The notes under the pieces are model-generated. The model had not been told where the DNA came from. It saw only the letters and a list, made by a program, of their open reading frames with translations, and searched no databases. A DNA stretch of 64,000 nucleotides, from NCBI GenBank assembly GCA_948470475.1, contig OX419335.1:41384025-41448024 (forward strand), written 5' to 3'. The DNA is from Galaxea fascicularis. Taxonomy: Eukaryota; Cnidaria; Anthozoa; Scleractinia; Euphylliidae. This document shows, piece by piece, positions 1 to 11,985 of this stretch; the stretch's first letter is position 1, and every line of letters starts with the position of its first letter. Made by a program: the position numbers and the translations under genes.

Positions 1-79
1 ATTGGCTATCACCATTGCAATTCAGCAGATTGTGACAATGCCCAAATACGGTCAGATATCCTGTGTTACAATCAATCAA

Positions 80-190
80 ATATTTTCTCTCCTGCGCAAT
101 TGGTCTAAATGTCATGTGACTGAATATACACTGTACCCCAGCTAAAACTGGCAGCTATCCAGTGAAATTCCCCAAATGTTTATTGCACTT
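80..190 (+). repeat. Fragment of a palindromic interspersed repeat
   Basis: This stretch, in an intron of the MFS gene, resembles the centre of the large palindrome at 26588-27010. Shared pieces are AATTGGTCTAAA versus GATTGGTCTAAA, GACTGAATAT, AAACTGG and ATTCCCCAAATG, in the same order and orientation. It is therefore a diverged copy of the same family. Confidence 0.5.
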
Positions 191-293
191 TTAGCTTCTT
201 AGTTACAATGTATTTCAGGGAGCCAGTACCTTCTGATTCTTGTTATGTTTCTTATTGTAAAAAAAAATGTTAAAAATACAGGGTTCAAATTAA

Positions 294-316
294 GTGTTGT
301 TGTTGTTGTTGTTGTT
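294..316 (+). repeat. (TTG)n microsatellite
   Basis: About seven TTG units in a row, within an intron of the MFS gene. Confidence 0.8.
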
Positions 317-679
317 TATATTGCTGATGTGTTACAGTGACACATCCGCCAGTTTCCACCAGGAAGAGATATAGCAGGCCAATAAATTTTATTGGTCACC
401 TGTGGACATAGAAAGTTTCAAACAGTCATCTATGAAAGTAGTTCCAATTATAGTGATTTTGGTAAGTGGTTGTTAAGAAGAGGTGGTCGCAACTTTAGGG
501 ATGCTTGACTGTTATGCTGAAAAAGATCAATATCTCCAAATATTGGAAAAAATTAATTATTGGAAAAATTAAAAAAGAGATGGAAAGTTGCAAATCAAAT
601 TCCTGTTAGCATTTTTACGGTACTTGTACAATATCACTAATTTCCCAATCACCTGTTACCTGGAACTTTATTTTTTCAG

Positions 680-1913
680 AGCGTCGTCACTCACAACCAG
701 CGAGAATTAATGAAAGAGAAGTTCAAGCTGCTATGTAGAACATTCATACGGCCTTCACTTATCATCTTGTTTCTTGCTGGCTCCATAAGAAATGCTGGAG
801 GGTATGTGTGGGCTTATAACACGCAGCCTTACTTTAACAAGTACTACCCCAACACAAATGTGGGTGAGTACATGAGTTGGATTCCACTTGTCGGAGGAAG
901 TCTGGGCGTGGTTCTTGGGGGTTTCATCTCTGATCGTCTGATCAAGAATCGAGGTTTTTATGCAAGAGTCTGGGTACTAGTGTTTAGTCAGGTAAGAATA
1001 ATTGTAATGAGTTTTTAAAAAGAAGGTTTTAACCCTTCAACTCTCAGAAGTGATGGACATGTTACTTCTCCTTACAATATCAATACATTGTCCAGCAGAC
1101 AGGTGAATCACAAGCCACACTGATACGTAACATTCTAAACCTTTTCCATAGTAGCCACTGATTTCCCTAATTTACGACTGCTTTAGTTTCGGTATCATTA
1201 GATAAGGAATTCTTCGGCGATCCGAAATCAGCTTTCAAGGTAAGGTACCGAAATTACCCTTTTTCTGGTGGCCCCTTCTCGACAAAGTTTTAAACTGATG
1301 TTTCTTTTGCGCAGATAACTAATAAGGTAGTCAATCCCGTATTAAGCGGTCACACTTGGGAAATGGCCAACTGACGGCTTAATAGAGGTTGAGCGTTTAA
1401 TACAGGTTTGACCAACCTAATAGTTAATCAAGAAAATAAGATACTAATAACGTTTTGTAGGAATTCAGTTTCACATTTTTACTTGTTTTGTGTTTTCAGT
1501 TAATCGCTGCTCCATTTGCCGCCGGCGCTCTATTCCTCAAACCACCAGCAGCCTTTATCAGCTTGATTCCATCCAACATTATCGGTGAGATGTGGGTGGG
1601 TGTGACCTTAACCGTTGTAGTGGAACTTGTGCCCAACACAATCCGTTCACCCGCTATTGCTGGGTATCTCTTCATTATCTCAATTATTGGCGGAAATGTG
1701 CCGTTACTTGTGCCGCCGTTGAAGAAAATCACCAGTCTGCGTGTTGCGCTTTACATCCTGTTCCCTGGCTTGTATTTAGTCAGTTCTGTGTTGTTTTTGT
1801 TAACTTTATTGTCCTTGAAGCGTGACATGAGGCGAGCGCAGGAGGAGGACGAAGTAATAAGGCCGCTTTTACCCGAAACACCGACTTCCGAGAATCATGG
1901 AAGACCAGTATAA
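680..1913 (+). CDS. MFS transporter, spinster-like, 3' part (last two exons)
   Basis: Two exons are visible: 680-991 and 1500-1913 (stop TAA at 1911-1913). The first follows a TTTTTTCAG acceptor and ends at CAG|GTAAGA. The second follows TGTTTTCAG. Both junctions are phase 0, so the frame is continuous over 241 residues. The first exon carries a hydrophobic segment, then GGSLGVVLGG followed by SDRL, which matches the loop motif between helices in major facilitator transporters. The second exon encodes several membrane helices, the stretch GEMWVGVTLTVVVELVPN, and a short cytosolic tail rich in acidic residues. The order and spacing resemble the C-terminal half of spinster-type (lysosomal lipid/sugar) carriers, though the substrate cannot be read from sequence. 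The N-terminal exons lie left of the window. MFS membership is well supported; the spinster subgroup is an inference. Confidence 0.8.
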
Positions 1914-2341
1914 AACTATTACAGTTCATGCATCACTCGCGAAAGCTTAACCACGGCGGAATGATTTACAGATGTACGAGTCAAGCAGTATTCAAGATTT
2001 GCTTTAGGAATCTAACTGAAAGCCCCAAGTCAACTTTGAATTGATTTCCGAGAGCCATCCTTGGAATATACTCGGAAGAGTCGCCTGGTGTGAAAATATG
2101 ATTACTTTTTCACCCCTTTGCATATAACGTAAGCCAGTGATTTTGTTTACTTACAGACGGGTAACGTTTTGAGGTCTAGATGAAAGGGTAAAACTGAGAT
2201 TTTAGCAATTTAGAAAACAGCAGAAGAACAAGAGTATACAGTAAACAGAAAAACGGGAAATAAGATTTGTTTAAGTAGAATGATAAAAGCGCGTATACTT
2301 GTTTTAGTGAACCTAAGCCCATGTTTCGCCTTCGAGGAAAG

Positions 2342-2347
2342 AATAAA
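2342..2347 (+). terminator. Candidate poly(A) signal of the MFS gene
   Basis: AATAAA lies about 430 nt after the MFS stop codon. It is the first canonical hexamer I see downstream on this strand. No transcript data, so tentative. Confidence 0.35.
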
Positions 2348-2518
2348 AGTCGCCGGCATACAAGAACTTTCCCAATGCGATAAAACATCGCAAAGCCTTG
2401 TGATTATTTGCCAACTGCTTTTTATTCTCTCGAGGAAGAAAGCCTGAAATAATCATACATCAGCTTTTTCATTATATATTTATCTTAAGGGAATTTAAAA
2501 TTTACAAGTTCGGCTAAA

Positions 2519-2760
2519 CTACAGAATACAGGGCCACTTTTAACCATCCACCAAACGAGCCGGCTCGTTTGGCTCGGCTGCTCTTAACGTGCATCTAAAT
2601 TATCCCTCGTCCTTTTATCCACTACGGAGTCAAACGAGCCGCTAAACATATGAACCCAAGAGTTAACGTAATACAAATAATTCCTCGTCCTTTTATCCAC
2701 TGCCGAGCCAAACGAGCCGCTAGATAATGTCGCCTTCATTCTGGCCCTGCATTCTGTAGT
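2519..2760 (+). repeat. Direct repeat pair with ACGAGCC-type motifs
   Basis: Two ~50-nt blocks at about 2598-2645 and 2676-2725 share the core CCTCGTCCTTTTATCCACT followed by a purine-rich stretch and AAACGAGCCGCTA. A third, partial and inverted set (AAACGAGCC / GGCTCGTTT) sits at 2553-2572. This is an interspersed repeat fragment in the 3' flank of the MFS gene; the minus-strand reading frame through it is not convincing as a protein. Confidence 0.5.
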
Positions 2761-3644
2761 TGCTCGGTACAAGTTGTTTTAATTAGCTATTTCACGCTCG
2801 TTGAGGCTGTACGTTAGAGCCGCTTTTGTTTGACCTGAAATCGGCTCCCGCAACTGTTCACAATTATATACAATGGACGGTAAAAACCTCGCGTTTTGAT
2901 TGGGTTAGAGTTTGTGATTAGGGCGCAGACGCTCGGATGACGTCATGAGGTGAAAAAAGGTAAAAAGAAAACAAGGTTATAAAACAATTGGATTCCATTT
3001 GGCAGGCGTGTGTATTCTGATAAAAAATATCAGAGCAGTTACCACCAAAGACCATCCTCATACAAAACAGAGATTGTTCGATTGTCCAGTGGTATTTCTT
3101 TGTAAATCAAAACCTCTGTGAGTTTGTCTGTTCGGCTGAACCAATGAAATTGCTATTTGCCAGTGCGTTCCTTGCTATGGTTCAGTTAGGGAGTAACCAT
3201 TTTAAGGTCAAACAAAAATCTCGAAAAGAGACAATCAGTCATGTTTGCTTGTTTTATCCAAGCGTAACTAATAGCATACTCGCAAAAATGGATATTTAAT
3301 TAGCTGAGCATTGCTTTTTACCATGGCTTTATAGTTTGTAGGTGAATGAGTCTGTTGTAGTTGTTGAAAATGTCATAAATTAAGACAATGCGTGTTCTTA
3401 TACTGGCGACTCAACTTATGACGTCGTTCACGTATTTATGGGAAAACTGAACTCAGTTTTCGTAAATAGATATAGACCTGCAAGCGATAAATGCTTGGTA
3501 ACTAAGCTTTTTTATGTTGTGGAGTTTACACTTATGTAAGGGTTTATGCTTCTAACTTAAGGAGTTTTGATGTAAACTCGAAAATGAATTTGAAATGACG
3601 CGGGGAGATAATTTACTTGTGTAGTTTTGAACGACTAGTAGATT

Positions 3645-3770
3645 TATACCAAAACAATTAGACTATTCGCTCTCCATTTCTATGCACGATAGCTGATTCG
3701 GGCTGCGCCCTCATCAGCTATCACGCGATAGAAATCTCGAACTCATAATCTACCGGTAATTGTTAAAATA
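3645..3770. repeat. Short foldback (MITE-like) element
   Basis: Arms GATAGCTGAT and ATCAGCTATC flank a ~15-nt centre near 3689-3728. Outside them, CCATTTCTATGCACGATAG pairs imperfectly with CTATCACGCGATAGAAAT. Still further out GTAGATTTATACC pairs weakly with TAATCTACCGGTAA. It is a non-coding palindrome typical of miniature inverted-repeat elements. Confidence 0.5.
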
Positions 3771-4550
3771 GAACTACAGATTGAACGAAAGGCTGGTCCG
3801 CGGTGAAAGCTTCATTTATCTTACAGCGCCTTTACAGTTTTCAAGTGATTTCTCTCTACGCGGGATACAGCTCATAAATTGACTGTCCAAGCTAACTTTC
3901 CCACTACCTCGAGCCCAGTCGCCTGCCCGAGTGAGTCTGGGTGTGACGTCAGTTCTCACCATAGTTACCATTCAATGCTATGCCAAAGGTATTAACTGCG
4001 GACATGCTGACAAACCAGAGAGTTTGCTTGTTTAATTAATTAAAATAATATTTATAGGACGTGTTTATTTGTGTTGTTGTACAGTTTTTGATGCCAAGGG
4101 AGGCGTAAACAAATTTCGCAATTTAGTGCTTAAATTTTGTAAAAGAGTCTACATGTTCCACTGAAGAACTCGAAAGACTTTTCAGCGCAAATCTTCTCCT
4201 GCTTATTTTCGAAACTCTTACGTCTTTTCTTCATTGATGCCACCACCTTTTTGTTTCATTTTAGGTGAATCGATTACGAGAAAAATGACGCCAAAAATTG
4301 GAAAAGAGCAATATACTTGTGTCTGATATTTCGAAATAAGAGCCTGCCACAGTAAGTTACAGAATTCTCGTCGCGCGTAGGATGTTACGTTTCTAATTTA
4401 TTTCGGACTCGAACGGATTGCACTCCGGCCTTAGCTTTGCCCGTTGAAGGAACCTTTTTTAATGGTCTGCATTATATTTCATAGCTGATCATGTATCTGA
4501 TATCGCCAGGAATGAAAATCAACTTAGCTAAGGTAAAGCAGAGTTGGGGA

Positions 4551-4834
4551 GCAGGGTTGGCGCAGTGGTGAGAGCGCTCGCCTTCCACCAATGTGTCCCG
4601 GGTTCGATTCTCGGGCTCGGCGTCATAAGTGGGCTGAGTTTGTTGGTTCTCTACTCTGCTCCGAGAGGTTTTTCTCCGGGTACTCCGGTTTTCCCCTCTC
4701 TCCAAAAACCAACATTTCATTTGATTTAGTTTGATTTGAGAATTGTAAAATAATTTAGAATTGCAAAAGAATTGTAAAGTATTGAAACTTGTTAAATACT
4801 TATTAAATTATTATTATTTATTATTATTATTAAA
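4551..4834 (+). mobile_element. tRNA-derived SINE, copy 1
   Basis: The head has a box A (TGGCGCAGTGG, 4558-4568) and box B (GGTTCGATTCT, 4601-4611) as in a pol III internal promoter. A body follows with GGTTCTCTACTCTGCTCCG and TTTCTCCGGGTACTCCGGTT, then an AT-rich tail ending in ATT repeats. The body resembles the conserved central domains shared by several eumetazoan SINE families, but I cannot assign a named family. It lies in unit 1 of the tandem duplication. The small reading frames on both strands here are not genes. Confidence 0.8.
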
Positions 4835-6017
4835 GCTTGAAAGCGGTTAATTTTCAAAAAAACGTTTAATATACAAAACGTTATAGTCTGTCTCCGCCCA
4901 CAAATGGCAAAGGCTAATCGCGGTGGGCGGGTCTACAATAATACAGTTTCTAACAATAATATAGCTTCTAGTTTTGGCGGTTTACTTTGTCTAATATTCA
5001 AACATTTAACACAACCTAACACTGACTGTTAGCAGTCTTCAACGCAGTAATTTTCTGTTTTAAAATCAGTCAAATCCTATTTTCCACTTACGTGCAGAAC
5101 CCTTCTGTTCATGACTGACAAATCTTTAACTAACATCAACTAAATTAAAAACGCCGCTGTAAATCAATTTAAATCTCCAAAATATCAAGCTGCTCTTTCA
5201 TCCGTCAGCGATGACTAATTTACCTCGTGCAACGACTTTGTAAGTAAGAGTGAAAAATCACATTCTTTATCATTTCAGTTTACTGGCGTGGTGGAGCAAC
5301 TCAATACAACACCAGCATCAGGCACAGACATTGAAAAGTCAAACTAGATGAGAAAGGACTTCGCGAACTCGCCAACAACAGAGAAGTGATATTAAAAAAC
5401 CAAAAGTGTGAAAGAGAAAGCACCACAAGCCGGCAAACACAAATGTTTCCCTGCATATTTCGATAACTCCGTCTCCGCCGAGTAATAGGGTAAAAAGATT
5501 ATATGGCATCTGGGAATTTGTTTAACGCGAACCCTTCATAGTTGGTGTGGACGAGTTTTCACTTAAATTATTTTCGTTTGTATTCGCGACCTACAATATT
5601 TATTACTGGCTGAATATCGCAATATTTTATTTGCCAAATTTTCTGATGTAGTGTAAGACCATTAACGACTTTGACTGAAGTGTCAAATTAGAGGCCTTAT
5701 ATATATATACACGTTACACTTCAGTGTTAAAAGTAATTAGTCGTTCAATGTACGTTTTTTTATTTAGCTTGTAACATACCACTGAACTGAACTGAACATT
5801 CCGCTTAAATGAACGGAAAGCTCTAAAAACAATCCAGAGACAAAATGACACAAAAAAAATTGTGCGCAATTTTCGTTTTCGTAGCGCGCGCCTGTTGCCA
5901 AAGACTGGTACGATTTTCGGTAACAATTCCCTGTCTAAGTGCACTAACGACTTTTCTAAGAAAATTTTCAGCGTTCCAAAACTGAAACTCAACTTTGCAG
6001 TGCGAAAAAATGCTAGC

Positions 6018-6110
6018 TGTAGCCAGGATTCGAACCAATGACAAGGTCCGAACGTCAGAACAACAAACTATGACCCCGTCTATCCTACTGAGCCACTGAA
6101 GTCGCTCCGC
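6018..6110 (-). mobile_element. tRNA-like element (SINE head or tRNA pseudogene), copy 1
   Basis: Read on the minus strand it has TGGCTCAGTAGG (box A, 6084-6095) and GGTTCGAATCC (box B, 6026-6036, an exact consensus). The two boxes are about 58 nt apart, longer than in most tRNAs without introns, and I cannot fold a clean acceptor stem. It is best read as a tRNA-derived repeat or decayed tRNA, not a functional gene. Confidence 0.5.
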
Positions 6111-6566
6111 TAACACCTAAAATTTTAATTATTTTATCTGGGTGAACAACAGTCCTGGACCAATCTCTTGACACTTTTCCGCTCCCTCTTTTTTCAAGTT
6201 TGATCTCGCGCTTTTTATCCGCCAAACATCTCCAACATTGAACTGAGGGAGGGAAGTGAAAGGGAAATCAGAGTTGATAATCAAACTTTCCCAACAAAAA
6301 TTGTCGAGGATTGTAGCTTGCTTGGTTTAAAATGGAACTCAGATAATGTTTTTGTTCTTTTATTTCACGTTTACGATGATCAACTGGTTTAGTTCATTTC
6401 AAACATCTCCTTAGTTCATTAACAGACAAGCGTGTAAAGTAACAGTAAAAACTCAGTTTGATTCCATTCTTTTGTATTCAGTTGCATTGTATTTAATACT
6501 TATCAAAATCGAGATTTTAGGTTGATTTATCATTTGAATGAAAAATATGAATAACAGGAGTTTCTA

Positions 6567-6642
6567 GTTATTTCCCGTTGAATTATGGCCCAAGCGCGAA
6601 ATGAACGGGAAAGAACTCGGTCCGTAACTTACAGCTCGAATT

Positions 6643-6698
<56 letters not shown>

Positions 6699-6930
6699 CT
6701 TACAGCACGAAGCCGGCGCTGGCCATAATTCAACGGGAAATAACAAGGATCCGTGACTTACAGCACGGACCAAGGAAACGAGGTTAGCATAAAGATATTT
6801 GTTATATCTGAGGTTAATCGGGTACACAGGAAATAAAGCTTTCAAACTTAGCGAACCGTACAGTAGAATACGGCCCGCAAAAAATTGATCAATCACAGGG
6901 TGTGTACTGAGAGATATAATAATGTACGGT
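6567..6930. repeat. Foldback repeat element, copy 1
   Basis: A perfect 24-nt inverted pair lies at 6567-6590 and 6721-6744, with GTTATTTCCCGTTGAATTAT as its core. An (AAT)n tract sits in the loop. Further right come GAGGTTAGCATAAAGATAT and TTAATCGGGTAC. The same order of pieces recurs, diverged, at 48361-48590, which shows this is an interspersed family. It lies downstream of the distal snapin exons. Confidence 0.7.
6644..6693 (+). repeat. (AAT)n microsatellite, longer allele-like copy
   Basis: An uninterrupted AAT tract. The unit 2 counterpart near 11943-11980 is four repeats shorter. This is the only length difference I found between the two duplicated units. Confidence 0.9.
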
Positions 6931-8134
6931 ATTTTCCTGGCAGTCGCCAAATATTGTTGTCATGAGGAGGTGCCCTGTGATATAATTTTCCCATCCCCCT
7001 CTGGATATTCTACAAGTCACACAACTTAGGGAGGGGGGGGGGGGAGGGGTGGAGGCACCAGGGAACAGGCGAGATCACTCCCTTGTTTGGCAGTAACATG
7101 CCAAGTCATGCTTGTGAACCCTTTGCACAATAATAGAACACTTTTTCAGATGTGATGATTTCACTTATTTCAAAATAAATGATGTTGTTTAACATGTACA
7201 AACCACTGACTCCATTGCTATAATGCCCATAGGCCTCTATGAAATTTAAATGTTATTGTTAGTGTCAAAATTCAGTTTTTACAACCATTGTTCTGCATGT
7301 ACATTGTAATTTGTATTCATTTAAACCCGATTTTTCACACAGATCTTCACGTTAGAATTCTGAGGGTTCCAGTAAAGCTTTTCTTTTAGCTGTTTCTCTT
7401 GTCACACTCTGGTGTAGTCTTCCTAGTCTCTCCTAAGAAAATAACAATAATAATTATTACTAATAATTAAGATTAATTACTATTATCATTATTAATAACA
7501 TTGTTTCTTAAAGATTTTCCTCCTCTAAGGACTTGATATAGTTGAGTGGCAACATTACATAAAGCAAGATTAACACAGCAAACAAGAATAGCAACCTTTC
7601 GATGTTTTTACTAAATTCACTTTAGGGTTTAGTGTTTCATAAAACAAAGTCCTTGATTGGCTTATGTATACAGTAACATAAGTAATCATTGAATAAAGAA
7701 ATCAAATTTAAAATCCATTCAGGTCACGTCAGGCCTCAAGGTAAATTCAATTTCAATCAATCAGTCGATTGACAGGTTGATCAATCAATCAATAAAATTA
7801 TTATGATCGATAATACTAAACGAACTTGGTATAGATCAATGCTGCCCACAGTACCTGAGCATTCTGCAATATGTTGTTCACTAGCATTACTCGTCGTCTT
7901 GAATTCATCAATTTCTTTACATATGGTTCAAGGTCAACAGGAAGTTCTTGAAGCTCTGACAATCTGTGCAAATCTAAAAGAATAAAAGAAATACCACAGT
8001 AGATGTTTAGAAACAAAGACTGGTAGTACATGTAGATTTACATCAAGTATTTCTGTTAAGTGGTGAAGGTAAAAATTACAGCCTTTGGAATGTTACGAGA
8101 ATTGGGAAAGGAAACAAATCTGAGGGCAAAATTT

Positions 8135-8256
8135 CCGCACAGCCCCATACATTAATATATACATGCATTTTGTGAATCAAACTCTATTTGCTTTTGGAAG
8201 AGGGTTGGTATGACAGTGATGCATGCATAATAATATTAATGTATGGGGCTGTGTGG
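8135..8256. repeat. Foldback element in the intron between snapin exons 3 and 2, unit 1
   Basis: Left arm 8135-8158 (CCGCACAGCCCCATACATTA...) pairs with right arm 8233-8256 (...TAATGTATGGGGCTGTGTGG) with about one mismatch. ATGCAT motifs lie inside. Its copy is at 13422-13543. Confidence 0.65.
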
Positions 8257-8308
8257 ACATCGTTCCAATCTGAGCGCTAATTAGTAAAGGTAATCGCATG
8301 TGGCTGAG

Positions 8309-8607
8309 TAAAATTAAGGATTAATCATCACGCACATTTTCAGAAGTTACCAAAATTGCCTGAGTCATACAGCAATACACTACTTGCACAAATCCCAAAA
8401 TACTGTTCATCTTGGGGGGTTATTTGCATTAAAACAATGGGTATCCTGTTCACTGAAGCATGATACAGTCCCAAGAGTAAATAACTTGTATTGTTTTTAT
8501 GTAAAGAACCCCCCAAAACAGATTGCATTATGGGATTGTGCAAGTTGTGAATGAGGGCAATTTCAGCAACTTCTGATAACACAAGTGATGATTAATCCTT
8601 AATTTTA
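8309..8607. repeat. Foldback MITE with perfect 23-bp terminal inverted repeats, unit 1
   Basis: The termini 8309-8331 and 8585-8607 are exact reverse complements (TAAAATTAAGGATTAATCAT... inwards). Internal blocks also pair loosely, for example CAGAAGTTACCAAAATTGCC with GGGCAATTTCAGCAACTTCTG. It is non-coding and sits in the same snapin intron. The copy is at 13596-13894. Confidence 0.75.
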
Positions 8608-9849
8608 CGAGAAAACATGTGATTACTTGTTTATCACTAAAAGGACAAAATATATTAGGGAATCATGCATGTGGTTTATTCATTTCTCATTGGAAGACCG
8701 CTTAATATGAATTCAAATTTCAACCAAATCTAACCAACCAATCCATTCAATGAAATTTAACCAAAGTCTTGACCAAAAAAACAAATTTCGTTTCAAATGA
8801 ATCACGTTGACCATTGCGAAGTTTGCTTGAACTGATTTACAAATAACATAGTAATCGGCCCTCTTGATTACTAAAAATGCCCTTGATTAAGAAACAATGC
8901 CCTCTGTCTCAGCCAATCAGCGTTCAGTGATTTTGCCCTTTAGTGATAAGTATAGCCAAACCAAACAACTTGGACAAAGTGGTCATATATTTGGCTGCTA
9001 AGTAGAAGACTGAAGTATTAAAACCCCAGACCAGACCAAAAACCAAAAACCACTGGCCTCAGTACATTTTGTCACAGTTATGGCCAGGCAGAAGTGGGAG
9101 GGGAATCCATCAGTGGAGGAGATTAGTGTAAGTGATCAGAAAAAAAAGTAAACGTCACTGAACTGGAAGCAATGTTACCTTGAGCAAGTTTGTCAATTTG
9201 TTCTCTGAGTTTAACTTGGCTCTGCCTGCAAAATGATTGCAAACAACCTCAATTATCAAACTTAACATGACATGTATGTTCCAGACCCTTTTATTTTCAA
9301 GCAGTTGTCATTCATAGAGAGTTTGCTTGTTTAATTAATTAAAATAATATTTATAGGACGTGTTTATTTGTGTTGTTGTACAGTTTTTGATGCCAAGGGA
9401 GGCGTAAACAAATTTCGCAATTTAGTGCTTAAATTTTGTAAAAGAGTCTACATGTTCCACTGAAGAACTCGAAAGACTTTTCAGCGCAAATCTTCTCCTG
9501 CTTATTTTCGAAACTCTTACGTCTTTTCTTCATTGATGCCACCACCTTTTTGTTTCATTTTAGGTGAATCGATTACGAGAAAAATGACGCCAAAAATTGG
9601 AAAAGAGCAATATACTTGTGTCTGATATTTCGAAATAAGAGCCTGCCACAGTAAGTTACAGAATTCTCGTCGCGCGTAGGATGTTACGTTTCTAATTTAT
9701 TTCGGACTCGAACGGATTGCACTCCGGCCTTAGCTTTGCCCGTTGAAGGAACCTTTTTTAATGGTCTGCATTATATTTCATAGCTGATCATGTATCTGAT
9801 ATCGCCAGGAATGAAAATCAACTTAGCTAAGGTAAAGCAGAGTTGGGGA

Positions 9850-10133
9850 GCAGGGTTGGCGCAGTGGTGAGAGCGCTCGCCTTCCACCAATGTGTCCCGG
9901 GTTCGATTCTCGGGCTCGGCGTCATAAGTGGGCTGAGTTTGTTGGTTCTCTACTCTGCTCCGAGAGGTTTTTCTCCGGGTACTCCGGTTTTCCCCTCTCT
10001 CCAAAAACCAACATTTCATTTGATTTAGTTTGATTTGAGAATTGTAAAATAATTTAGAATTGCAAAAGAATTGTAAAGTATTGAAACTTGTTAAATACTT
10101 ATTAAATTATTATTATTTATTATTATTATTAAA
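9850..10133 (+). mobile_element. tRNA-derived SINE, copy 2
   Basis: Copy of the 4551-4834 element carried along by the tandem duplication. Box A and box B are unchanged. It was not an independent insertion, since its flanks are also duplicated. Confidence 0.8.
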
Positions 10134-11316
10134 GCTTGAAAGCGGTTAATTTTCAAAAAAACGTTTAATATACAAAACGTTATAGTCTGTCTCCGCCCAC
10201 AAATGGCAAAGGCTAATCGCGGTGGGCGGGTCTACAATAATACAGTTTCTAACAATAATATAGCTTCTAGTTTTGGCGGTTTACTTTGTCTAATATTCAA
10301 ACATTTAACACAACCTAACACTGACTGTTAGCAGTCTTCAACGCAGTAATTTTCTGTTTTAAAATCAGTCAAATCCTATTTTCCACTTACGTGCAGAACC
10401 CTTCTGTTCATGACTGACAAATCTTTAACTAACATCAACTAAATTAAAAACGCCGCTGTAAATCAATTTAAATCTCCAAAATATCAAGCTGCTCTTTCAT
10501 CCGTCAGCGATGACTAATTTACCTCGTGCAACGACTTTGTAAGTAAGAGTGAAAAATCACATTCTTTATCATTTCAGTTTACTGGCGTGGTGGAGCAACT
10601 CAATACAACACCAGCATCAGGCACAGACATTGAAAAGTCAAACTAGATGAGAAAGGACTTCGCGAACTCGCCAACAACAGAGAAGTGATATTAAAAAACC
10701 AAAAGTGTGAAAGAGAAAGCACCACAAGCCGGCAAACACAAATGTTTCCCTGCATATTTCGATAACTCCGTCTCCGCCGAGTAATAGGGTAAAAAGATTA
10801 TATGGCATCTGGGAATTTGTTTAACGCGAACCCTTCATAGTTGGTGTGGACGAGTTTTCACTTAAATTATTTTCGTTTGTATTCGCGACCTACAATATTT
10901 ATTACTGGCTGAATATCGCAATATTTTATTTGCCAAATTTTCTGATGTAGTGTAAGACCATTAACGACTTTGACTGAAGTGTCAAATTAGAGGCCTTATA
11001 TATATATACACGTTACACTTCAGTGTTAAAAGTAATTAGTCGTTCAATGTACGTTTTTTTATTTAGCTTGTAACATACCACTGAACTGAACTGAACATTC
11101 CGCTTAAATGAACGGAAAGCTCTAAAAACAATCCAGAGACAAAATGACACAAAAAAAATTGTGCGCAATTTTCGTTTTCGTAGCGCGCGCCTGTTGCCAA
11201 AGACTGGTACGATTTTCGGTAACAATTCCCTGTCTAAGTGCACTAACGACTTTTCTAAGAAAATTTTCAGCGTTCCAAAACTGAAACTCAACTTTGCAGT
11301 GCGAAAAAATGCTAGC

Positions 11317-11409
11317 TGTAGCCAGGATTCGAACCAATGACAAGGTCCGAACGTCAGAACAACAAACTATGACCCCGTCTATCCTACTGAGCCACTGAAG
11401 TCGCTCCGC
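11317..11409 (-). mobile_element. tRNA-like element, copy 2
   Basis: The duplicate of the 6018-6110 tRNA-like element in unit 2, with the same box A and box B. Confidence 0.5.
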
Positions 11410-11865
11410 TAACACCTAAAATTTTAATTATTTTATCTGGGTGAACAACAGTCCTGGACCAATCTCTTGACACTTTTCCGCTCCCTCTTTTTTCAAGTTT
11501 GATCTCGCGCTTTTTATCCGCCAAACATCTCCAACATTGAACTGAGGGAGGGAAGTGAAAGGGAAATCAGAGTTGATAATCAAACTTTCCCAACAAAAAT
11601 TGTCGAGGATTGTAGCTTGCTTGGTTTAAAATGGAACTCAGATAATGTTTTTGTTCTTTTATTTCACGTTTACGATGATCAACTGGTTTAGTTCATTTCA
11701 AACATCTCCTTAGTTCATTAACAGACAAGCGTGTAAAGTAACAGTAAAAACTCAGTTTGATTCCATTCTTTTGTATTCAGTTGCATTGTATTTAATACTT
11801 ATCAAAATCGAGATTTTAGGTTGATTTATCATTTGAATGAAAAATATGAATAACAGGAGTTTCTA

Positions 11866-11941
11866 GTTATTTCCCGTTGAATTATGGCCCAAGCGCGAAA
11901 TGAACGGGAAAGAACTCGGTCCGTAACTTACAGCTCGAATT

Positions 11942-11985
<44 letters not shown>

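Larger units (their letters stand above)
7352..9225 (-). pseudogene. Orphan duplicate of snapin exons 2-4
   Basis: Three minus-strand exons match the functional set exactly as far as I can see: exon 2 at 9179-9225, exon 3 at 7855-7973 and exon 4 at 7352-7432 with its stop. Splice sites are intact (TTTTGCAG/GTAAC, TTCTTTTAG/GTACTG, TTTTCTTAG). Exon 3 encodes DLEPYVKKLMNSRRRVMLVN, the most recognisable snapin block. No copy of exon 1 or of the promoter is present in this unit, because the duplication broke within intron 1. It can be expressed only by readthrough from the proximal gene at 12639-15118, or from an unseen promoter. It has no inactivating change, so 'pseudogene' here means a headless duplicate, not a decayed one. 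Confidence 0.85.
4017..9315 (+). repeat. Tandem duplication, unit 1 (5299 bp)
   Basis: The stretch repeats immediately at 9316-14602. Base 4021 corresponds to 9320 and base 9316 to 14603. The offset is 5299 bp left of the (AAT)n tract and 5287 bp right of it, because the tract is 12 nt shorter in unit 2. Besides that I found one substitution, T at 6889 versus C at 12176. The unit contains a SINE, a tRNA-like element, foldbacks and snapin exons 2-4 on the minus strand. Sequence left of 4017 and right of 14603 is unrelated, so the junction shows at most a base or two of microhomology. Confidence 0.95.

Noticed and set aside
2584..2772. Minus-strand frame with repeated VDKRTRD words
   Set aside because: The repetition mirrors the direct DNA repeats at 2598-2725; no independent sign of coding.
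6564..6950. Minus-strand frame with a run of isoleucines
   Set aside because: The isoleucine run is the (AAT)n tract; the frame spans a foldback repeat.
7021..7060. G-rich run that might form a quadruplex
   Set aside because: A single long G run (also at 12317 and 61326) is simple low-complexity sequence; nothing nearby suggests a role.
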